The notes beneath the pieces are model-generated. The model was not told the origin of the DNA. It worked only from the letters and a program-made list of their open reading frames with translations, and did not search any database. DNA of 64,000 nucleotides from Streptomyces griseoviridis (lineage in GTDB: Bacteria; Actinomycetota; Actinomycetes; Streptomycetales; Streptomycetaceae), in the NCBI GenBank assembly GCA_014649155.1, contig BMSM01000012.1, positions 62,001 through 126,000 of the forward strand. The letters are read 5' to 3'. A program made the translations under genes and the position numbers. Shown here piece after piece: positions 58,204 to 64,000 of the stretch. The stretch's first letter is position 1, and every line of letters begins with the position of its first letter.

Positions 58204-59795
58204 AGCACGTCCTCCTCGGTGAGCGGGTCGGGGGCCTCCGGCACGGCGGCCGTCTCGCCGGGCGGCCCGCCGTGCGTCCACGGCGTCGCCTCCGGGTCGG
58301 GCAGCTTCGCGCCGCCGCGCTGCTCGTGCTCGAAGAGGGTGAAGCAGACCAGGTCGCCCTTCTCGGGCACCGAACCGGGCTCCGGCTCCCGGCCCCGGCC
58401 CATCTTGTCGACGATCCGCAGCACCAGGAGACCCTCGCCGGCCTCCTCGACGAACTCCGCCGCCTGCGGTTTCCCGCCCAGCGACCGGTACACCTTCCCC
58501 CGCTCGGCCAGCTGCGGCCGGTCGTCGGTGCGGACCGTGACCAGCGGGCGCGGGCTCGGCCGCCTGCCCTCGCCGTACGCCATGACCACGTCGGTGACCT
58601 CCCCGGCGAACGCCTCCCCGGCCAGCCGCCGCCCCGCCATCACCAGCGGATCGTCCAGCGCCTCCTGCGCCTCCAGCCGGGCCTGCTCGCGCTCCCGGGT
58701 CGCCAGCTTGTTCGCCGCCGTCACCGCGTCGTCGCGGCGCGGCTGCGGGGGCTCACCGGAGACGATCCGGTCCCGGTGCCCGGTGAACGACCAGCGGTCG
58801 CGGGTCCACCGGTCCGCCACGTGCGCCCCGGCGGGCAGCCGCCGCAGCAGGTCGAGACCGTGCCACACCGCGTCCCAGGTGGGCCGCGTACGGCTGAGCA
58901 CCAGGGCGCGGATCTCCCGCTCGGCCGCGCTCACCGCGCCGTACCGCTCGTCGGCCTCCAGGCCGTCCTCGGCGGCGGCGAGCGCGGTGCGGGCCCGGTC
59001 GTAGCGCTCGATGGCGGGCCCGAGCAGATGGTTGTCGAACGCCGGGTCGGTGGCCGGGCCCGCGGGCGGGCACAGCAGCTGGCCCTCCGCGTCCCGGGCC
59101 AGCTCCGCCCGCAGCGCCGCCTCGGCGCCCGAGGCGCCCTCCGGCGGGTCGATCCACGCCAGCAGCGCGCCCAGGTGCTGGTCCTCCAGCGTGGACTGCC
59201 CCGTCGCCCAGTGCCGGCCCAGCAGATCGGTCATGGCGAGCAGCAGGGAGGAGCCGGGGACCCGGGCCCGCTCGCCGTAGTGGGTCAGCCAGCGGCCCAG
59301 CAGCGGCACACGCGGCGGCGCCGGGAACGGTGCCTCCGGGTCCTGCTCCGCCGTACGCCGGAACCGCGTCGAGCGGCCCAGCAGCCGGATCAGGTCGACA
59401 CCCGCGCGGCTCGGCACGATCACTTGCGCCGCGTCCGCGCACAGCTCGACCTCCACCTTGACCCGCTTGCCCGTCTCCGGGTCGGCCTCGGTGCGCTCGG
59501 CGGCCTCGACCACCTCGGCGCAGGCGTCGATGTGCGGCAGGACCGCGTCCGCCAGCTCGGCGAGGAACGCGAACCTGAGGTCCCGGTCGCGCGGCTGGGG
59601 GACGGCCAGCAGACGCGGGGCGTCGCGGTCGGTGCCGACCAGCGCGCCCAGCGGCGCGCCGATCTCACCGGCGGTGACGAGCGGGACGAGGACCAGGGGC
59701 CGGTCGGACAGGTGCCGGTGCCGGACGGTGGTGGCCGGCTGGGCGCGGCCGGTGCGTACCGCCTCCAGCCGGGCCAGGGTGCTGATCAGGGACAC
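58200..59795 (-). CDS. Unknown 531-residue protein of the helicase/nuclease operon
   Basis: A 531-residue cytoplasmic protein without recognisable domain. An N-terminal mixed region (STLARLEAVRTGR, LVLVPLVTAGEIGAPLGALV) is followed by helical segments (AELADAVLPHIDACAEVVEA, LLLAMTDLLGRHWATGQSTL), a coiled stretch (NKLATREREQARLEAQEALD) and a beta-rich C-terminus (LVTVRTDDRPQLAERGKVYR, GDLVCFTLFEHEQRG). The GTG at 59795 follows GGAGGCG and overlaps the nuclease stop by 10 bases; its stop overlaps the helicase start. It probably joins or loads the helicase and nuclease, which is inference from coupling only. Confidence 0.78.
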   Translation of the reverse strand: MSLISTLARLEAVRTGRAQPATTVRHRHLSDRPLVLVPLVTAGEIGAPLGALVGTDRDAPRLLAVPQPRDRDLRFAFLAELADAVLPHIDACAEVVEAAERTEADPETGKRVKVEVELCADAAQVIVPSRAGVDLIRLLGRSTRFRRTAEQDPEAPFPAPPRVPLLGRWLTHYGERARVPGSSLLLAMTDLLGRHWATGQSTLEDQHLGALLAWIDPPEGASGAEAALRAELARDAEGQLLCPPAGPATDPAFDNHLLGPAIERYDRARTALAAAEDGLEADERYGAVSAAEREIRALVLSRTRPTWDAVWHGLDLLRRLPAGAHVADRWTRDRWSFTGHRDRIVSGEPPQPRRDDAVTAANKLATREREQARLEAQEALDDPLVMAGRRLAGEAFAGEVTDVVMAYGEGRRPSPRPLVTVRTDDRPQLAERGKVYRSLGGKPQAAEFVEEAGEGLLVLRIVDKMGRGREPEPGSVPEKGDLVCFTLFEHEQRGGAKLPDPEATPWTHGGPPGETAAVPEAPDPLTEEDVL

Positions 59796-60997
59796 GCCGC
59801 CTCCAGAGCCGGAGCCGCCGCAGCCGTACGGCATTCCGCCAGCGCCTCGGTCCGCAGGGCCGCCGCGCGGCGCAGCGCCGCGACCGCCGGGTCGTCCGGG
59901 TCGCCCGCCTCGCCGCCGGCCGCGGCCAGCACCTCCGGGACCGTCGCCAGGCCGCCCAGCTCCGCGCGGGCCGCCCGGCCGAGGGCGGTCACGTCCCCGG
60001 CCGCCCGGGACCGGGCACGGCAGTGGAAGGCCAGCTCACAGGCGGACAGGCACTCGGGCGCGTACGCCGCCGGGACGGACTCGACCGCGGCCGTCAGCTC
60101 CTCGGCCGGAAGGTCCGGGGCGAAGCGGGCGCCCTCCGGCAGCGCGTCGGCGATCTCCTCGATCCGGGTGAGCCGGGCCAGCTGCCGGCCGGTCACCGCG
60201 CGCTGCTTGCGCACGTCGACCGCGGCGGCGGTGGGCAGGTTGGAGAAGTCCTTCGGGCAGACCAGCAGCACCCGGTGGCGCACCCGCGGGGCCGGCGACA
60301 GCCGGGCGGCGGCGGCCTCCAGCGCCAGCACGTACACCGCGGCCTGCCGGGCGGCGGCGCCGACCTTCGCCGGGTCCGCCGCGCCGTCCAGCATCGGGAA
60401 CGACTTGATCTCCACGACCGTCCAGGCGCCGTCCGGGTGCACCACCACCGCGTCCGGCTCCAGGAAGGCGGGGGAGCCCGCCACGTCCAGGGCGAGCATC
60501 GGGTGGTCCAGGAGCGTCCACGCCCCGGCGCCGGCCGCATCCCGCAGCGCCAGCTCGGTGCGCGCCACGCGCGCCCGCTGACCGGTCGCCGCCAGGTCGG
60601 GCACCCGCCCCTCGCGCGGCGGCTCGGCACCCGGGTCCAGCCTCTCGTGCACCAGCCGCAGCAGCTCCGCGCCGCCGTCCGCCTTGACCCTGGCCTCGAA
60701 CGCGTTGCCCCGGACGAACGCGAACTGCGACTGGCCGAAGGCCGACGGGGAGCCCAGCGCGCTCGCCAGGCGGGTCTTGTCCACCCCTGCGCCGTCCAGG
60801 AGCGCGCGGCGTCTGCATCCCGGGTTGGCCGCGAGGGCGGCCAGGGCACGGGCGTCCAGGGCCTTCGGGAGGACGTCGGGGCCGCCCCGCAGCTCAGCGA
60901 GCCGGTGCCGGAGCGCCGTCTCCCGTGTCCGCGGGGGAGGTGTCCGGCCCGGCTCCGTGCCGGGGCCGCTCGTCGCGCTGGCGTGGAAATCGCTCAC
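59786..60997 (-). CDS. RecB/Cas4-like PD-(D/E)xK nuclease with probable Fe-S cluster
   Basis: A 403-residue protein. The nuclease core shows Glu in NAFEARVKADGG, FLEPDAVVVH and WTVVEIKSFPM, the E...D...ExK pattern of RecB-type nucleases. One Cys at the start of the fold (NPGCRRRALL) and three near the end (PECLSACELAFHCR, spacing C-x3-C-x5-C) have the arrangement of the 4Fe-4S staple in Cas4, AddB and Dna2. The GTG at 60997 is a weak choice; GTG 61021 or TTG 61027 are possible. The 5' end overlaps the PAP2-type gene by about 100 bases. No Cas genes or CRISPR array are present. Confidence 0.8.
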   Translation of the reverse strand: MSDFHASATSGPGTEPGRTPPPRTRETALRHRLAELRGGPDVLPKALDARALAALAANPGCRRRALLDGAGVDKTRLASALGSPSAFGQSQFAFVRGNAFEARVKADGGAELLRLVHERLDPGAEPPREGRVPDLAATGQRARVARTELALRDAAGAGAWTLLDHPMLALDVAGSPAFLEPDAVVVHPDGAWTVVEIKSFPMLDGAADPAKVGAAARQAAVYVLALEAAAARLSPAPRVRHRVLLVCPKDFSNLPTAAAVDVRKQRAVTGRQLARLTRIEEIADALPEGARFAPDLPAEELTAAVESVPAAYAPECLSACELAFHCRARSRAAGDVTALGRAARAELGGLATVPEVLAAAGGEAGDPDDPAVAALRRAAALRTEALAECRTAAAAPALEAACP

Positions 60998-61868
60998 CCG
61001 CCGAAGTCTCGCATCCCCCACTGACAACAGGGGAGTCCGAGCCGCCGGGGCGCCGCTCGGCCGCCGTGAACGGGGCGAGGGCGGTGACGAGCCGGGCCGT
61101 GACCGCGGGCCGCGCCCGGTCCGCCACCCGCAGCAGGTGCGGGGCCAGCAGGAACCCGGCGCCCATCACGACCGCGCCCGCGACCGCGTCGAGGAGGTAG
61201 TGGTTGGCCGTGCCCATCACCACGACCGTGGTCACCAGCGGGTAGACCACACCGGCGATCCGCGTCACGCGCGTGCCGCCGAACCGCCACAGCACCACCC
61301 CGCACCACAGCGCCCAGCCCACGTGCAGGCTCGGCATCGCGGCGTACTGGTTGGTCATCCCGCCCAGCCCGCGCGGGGCACTGGCCTCGCCGCCCCACCA
61401 GCCGTACGCGCTGTAGTGGGCCATCGTGTCCACGAAGCCGTGCGCCGGGGCGAGCAGCCGGGGCGGGCAGGTCGGCAGCAGGGTGAAGCCGATCAGCCCG
61501 ATGAACGTGGACGTCATCAGCCAGGTCCGGGCCGCCCGGTAGCGCACCGCGCGGGAGCGGAACAGCCACACCAGCACCAGGGGCGTGACCAGGTAGTGCA
61601 GCGACGCGTACCAGAAGTCGGCCGGCACGCCGAGCCAGGGCTCGCGGGTGAAGAGGCGGTTCAGGGGGTGCTCGGCGTTCAGGTGGAGCACCCGCTCGAC
61701 GCGCAGGATCGCCAGGCCGTGGCCGACGGCGTCGGTGACGTCTCCGCGGACCAGGAGGCGGCCCGCGGAGTAGCAGGCGTAGACGAGGAGGATCAGCGGC
61801 AGCTCCGTCCACCAGCGCAACCGGGCCACGGGGGCCGCCTCGGTGCCCGGTGTGTCGGCGCGCGGCAT
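60894..61868 (-). CDS. PAP2/inositol-phosphorylceramide-synthase-like membrane protein
   Basis: A 324-residue polytopic enzyme of the PAP2 superfamily, Aur1-like branch. Helices include ELPLILLVYACYSAGRLLV, LHYLVTPLVLVWLF and FIGLIGFTLLPTCPPRLLAP. The active-site motifs are MPSLHVGWALWCG (His) and GTANHYLLDAVAGAV (His and Asp). It probably transfers or hydrolyses a phospho-head group of a lipid at the outer membrane face. The ATG at 61868 follows GGGGAGG. A Pro/Asp-rich cytoplasmic tail of about 60 residues overlaps the start of the nuclease gene in another frame. Confidence 0.88.
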   Translation of the reverse strand: MPRADTPGTEAAPVARLRWWTELPLILLVYACYSAGRLLVRGDVTDAVGHGLAILRVERVLHLNAEHPLNRLFTREPWLGVPADFWYASLHYLVTPLVLVWLFRSRAVRYRAARTWLMTSTFIGLIGFTLLPTCPPRLLAPAHGFVDTMAHYSAYGWWGGEASAPRGLGGMTNQYAAMPSLHVGWALWCGVVLWRFGGTRVTRIAGVVYPLVTTVVVMGTANHYLLDAVAGAVVMGAGFLLAPHLLRVADRARPAVTARLVTALAPFTAAERRPGGSDSPVVSGGCETSAGERFPRQRDERPRHGAGPDTSPADTGDGAPAPAR

Positions 61869-62077
61869 CCGATCGACCTCCCCTTCTCCTGCTGTTCGTC
61901 CCCGTGTACCCCGGCGGTGCCGGGCGTGTCACTTTACGGCGCGGGCCCTCTCGCACGGGGGGCGCCCCGGCCCTGCAAGACGCCGCTCCCGCCCCCCGGG
62001 TTGCCCGTGCGCGCCGTACGCGATGATGGAAGGACCGCACCTCACCGCGACCGTCATCGTCCCGAAAGGCCCGATCC

Positions 62078-62674
62078 ATGGCACCGCGCATCCTGCTCGC
62101 CCGGCACGGACAGACCGAGTGGTCGCTGTCCGGCAGACACACGGGCAGGACCGATGTGCCGCTCCTGGAGGAGGGCCGGCGCGGCGCCAAGCTGCTCGGC
62201 GAGCGCCTGCACCGGGCGCCGCTCGACGGCCTGCCCGCGGCCGAGGTGCGCACCAGCCCGCTGGTCCGCGCGCGCGAGACGTGCGACCTGGCCGGGTTCG
62301 GTGACCGCGCCGCGACCTGGGACGCGCTGATGGAGTGGGACTACGGGGCGTACGAGGGGATGACCCCGGCCGAGATCCAGGCGGTCCGGCCGGGCTGGCT
62401 GATCTGGCGCGACGGCGTCCCGGAGGGCGAGAGCACCGCGGACGTCACCGCGCGCGCCGACGAGGTGGTCGCCTGGGCCCGGGAGGCCGACCGCGACGTG
62501 CTGGTCTTCGCCCACGGCCACATCCTGCGGTCGATCGGCGCCCGCTGGCTCGGCCTGCCGCTGGACTTCGGGGCCCGCGTCCGCCTCAACCCGACGTCCC
62601 TGTCCGTGCTGGGCTGGGCGTACGGGGAGCCGGCCGTCGAGCAGTGGAACGACATCGGCCACCTGGCGGCGTGA
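62078..62674 (+). CDS. Histidine phosphatase (phosphoglycerate-mutase-like)
   Basis: A 198-residue cytoplasmic phosphatase. The phospho-His motif is LLARHGQTEWSLSGRHTGRT; later come TSPLVRARETCDLAG, the acid WDYGAYEGMTPAEI and the second His in VFAHGHILRSIGARW. This is the acid-phosphatase/CobC-like branch, so a small phosphate ester is the likely substrate and not 3-phosphoglycerate. The ATG lies after GAAAGGCCCGATCC. Monocistronic. Confidence 0.92.
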   Translation: MAPRILLARHGQTEWSLSGRHTGRTDVPLLEEGRRGAKLLGERLHRAPLDGLPAAEVRTSPLVRARETCDLAGFGDRAATWDALMEWDYGAYEGMTPAEIQAVRPGWLIWRDGVPEGESTADVTARADEVVAWAREADRDVLVFAHGHILRSIGARWLGLPLDFGARVRLNPTSLSVLGWAYGEPAVEQWNDIGHLAA

Positions 62675-62701
62675 CGGGGGCGCCGGGCGGGGCCGGGCGG
62701 C

Positions 62702-64000
62702 TCACGCGGGGCGCGACAGCGCCGCCCGATGTGCCGCGTGGCGGTCCAGGAACGCCGACACCCCGCGCGCCCCGCGATGCGGCAGCAGGACCCGGGCGGT
62801 GCCCGCCAGTATCGTCTGCACCCGGGTCGACTGGACCTTCCCGAGCAGGTCCAGGACGCGCAGGCCGGCCGCGGCCGCCGCGTCCGGCCGGCCGCCGCGC
62901 GCGAGGTCGTCGGCGAGTTCCGCCGTGTACAGGGCGATGTTCCGGGTGAAGTGCGGGTCCTGCAGCTCCACCGCCCGGCGCGCGTGCCGGGCCGCCCGGG
63001 GCCAGTCGCCCAGCGCCGACCAGCACTGCGCCTCCAGCCCCGCCAGCTCGGCCTCGCCGTAGAAGCTCATCCAGTCCGGGTCGGCGCCGGCGGGCCCCCG
63101 GTCGAACAGGGCCCGCGCACGGGCCAGCGCCCGCTCGCAGCCGACCCGGTCGGCCAGTCCCGCCCAGCCGCCCGCCTCCCGCAGGGCCAGCAGGGACAGC
63201 AGCCGCGCCGAGCCCAGCTCCCGCGCGGCGCGCTGCGCGGCCTGGGCGGCCCGGACCGCCTCCCGGGGCCGGCCGGCGTCCCGCGCGAGGAACGCCGTGT
63301 TGCAGAAGGCGTGCGCCTCCAGCGCCGGGTCCCCGGTCATCCGGGCTGTCGCCAGCGCCTCGGCGTAGTGGGAGCGGGCGTCGTCGAAGCGGCCGGAGTC
63401 ATGGGCCAGCCAGCCCACCGACAGGGCCAGCTCACCGGCGCCCGCGTAGAGCCGGTCCGCCGTCGCCCGGCGCATCGCGCCGGCGTCCAGCAGCGCGTAC
63501 GCGGCGCGCAGCGGGACCGCCGCGCGCCGGTAGAGTCCGTCGGCGCCGTGCCGGTCGTCGAGCAGCCGGATACGGCGGACGGCTTCCTCCAGGGCGCCGG
63601 CGTCGCTCGCCCCGCAGCGCCGTACCGGGCGTTCGGCCGCCGCGGCGTCCAGGGCGAGCCCCAGCGGGCCCAGCGAGGCGGCGGCCGTGGCGGTCCCGCC
63701 CCTCATGAATGCGCGACGCAGCACGTCGCTCTCCTCGTGGTCGTCGTGCGTGTACGGGTTCCCCCGGTCGTACGGCCGGGCGGCCCCCGGCGTCCCACCG
63801 TCCGGGGCCAGCGGTTCCGCCGAAGCCGTCGGGACCGCCGCGGTCGGGCCGGTACGGGCCCGCCGGCCGCGGACCGACGAGCGGGGCGCGAACCCCAGGT
63901 CGGTGAGGGTGCGGCCGGGGAACATGTGCAGGAACACCCGTTCGTACGCGTAGTTGGGGCAGCGGATCTCGCCCGTCTCCACCCGGCCCACGTACCGCGC
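62702..64000 (-). CDS. TPR-containing regulator with N-terminal helix-turn-helix (cut by window edge)
   Basis: The frame is open through the window end, so the N-terminus is missing. The visible 432 residues begin inside an XRE-type helix-turn-helix (ARYVGRVETGEIRCPNY is the recognition helix region). A low-complexity linker follows, then MRGGTATAAASLGPLGLA, and a long array of tetratricopeptide-like helices (AGAGELALSVGWLAHDSGRF, DDARSHYAEALATARMTGD, AHAFCNTAFLARDAGR, RAARHARRAVELQDP). This is the plan of large Streptomyces XRE-TPR regulators, several of which repress antibiotic production or development. The regulated genes are unknown. It converges on the histidine phosphatase. Confidence 0.8.
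   Translation of the reverse strand, partial: ARYVGRVETGEIRCPNYAYERVFLHMFPGRTLTDLGFAPRSSVRGRRARTGPTAAVPTASAEPLAPDGGTPGAARPYDRGNPYTHDDHEESDVLRRAFMRGGTATAAASLGPLGLALDAAAAERPVRRCGASDAGALEEAVRRIRLLDDRHGADGLYRRAAVPLRAAYALLDAGAMRRATADRLYAGAGELALSVGWLAHDSGRFDDARSHYAEALATARMTGDPALEAHAFCNTAFLARDAGRPREAVRAAQAAQRAARELGSARLLSLLALREAGGWAGLADRVGCERALARARALFDRGPAGADPDWMSFYGEAELAGLEAQCWSALGDWPRAARHARRAVELQDPHFTRNIALYTAELADDLARGGRPDAAAAAGLRVLDLLGKVQSTRVQTILAGTARVLLPHRGARGVSAFLDRHAAHRAALSRPA

Noticed and set aside
59786..60997. Stand-alone Cas4 of a CRISPR system
   Set aside because: The fold fits, but no array, Cas1 or Cas2 is present, and the gene is coupled to a helicase and an unknown protein.

Overview
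The window is 64 kb of very GC-rich DNA whose gene content and order point to a Streptomyces chromosome, most likely a core region. Evidence includes the cslA-glxA-cslZ-lpmP hyphal-tip glycan genes, a BldD-type c-di-GMP enzyme (cdgA-like), two regulator/DUF397/ATPase modules of the WhiJ type, an SpoIIE-type phosphatase, F420-type luciferase-family oxidoreductases, a class F sortase, and GTG/TTG starts with strong Shine-Dalgarno sites.

Layout. 1-6.6 kb: MFS permease end, small heat-shock protein, DUF2267 protein, a GT2 glycosyltransferase, an alpha/beta hydrolase and an AhpD-like protein, with two repeat-filled gaps. 6.7-8.6 kb: first helix-turn-helix/DUF397/ATPase module. 8.7-12.9 kb: an AT-richer accessory island with a dead IS5-type transposase, a small conserved protein, a DUF262-HEPN gene pair and a ParB-like protein. 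12.9-24 kb: SEC-C protein, a second YidC, FAH-family enzyme, LLM oxidoreductase, a Gfo/Idh/MocA operon facing a ROK repressor across a palindromic operator, a LAxTG surface protein, HAD phosphatase and a sortase operon. 24.1-35.1 kb: cell-envelope block with a teichoic-acid polymerase, cslZ, glxA, cslA, a peptidoglycan-binding hydrolase, an SPFH protein and the copper monooxygenase lpmP with a DasR-type site, plus two tRNA-Lys. 35.2-41 kb: IclR regulator, ehuBCDA (ectoine/hydroxyectoine importer) and a EutA-like protein. 41-46.2 kb: bacteriophytochrome, Rcp-type response regulator and SpoIIE phosphatase, enclosed by two copies of an atypical tRNA-Gly. 46.2-48.5 kb: hipA remnant and second helix-turn-helix/DUF397/ATPase module. 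48.5-54.9 kb: cation/proton antiporter, LLM oxidoreductase, cdgA-like enzyme, M6-type metalloprotease, third tRNA-Lys. 54.9-64 kb: prim-pol-like protein, a three-gene operon (SF1 helicase, unknown 531-residue protein, Fe-S RecB-type nuclease), PAP2-type synthase, histidine phosphatase and a truncated TPR regulator.

How the genes work together. CslA and GlxA (overlapping ATGA) make and modify a beta-glucan at hyphal tips; the GH6 enzyme CslZ and the LPMO LpmP are predicted to trim or anchor it, and the DasR-like site ties lpmP to aminosugar status. The phytochrome locus is a plausible light-to-phosphatase signalling chain. The best candidates for less described biology are the helicase/unknown/nuclease operon, the DUF262-HEPN pair in the AT-rich island, and the tRNA-Gly pair with an abnormal T-loop.

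Limits: all family names come from reading motifs by eye. No database search was possible, starts were chosen from Shine-Dalgarno spacing and overlap, and membrane and signal predictions are visual.
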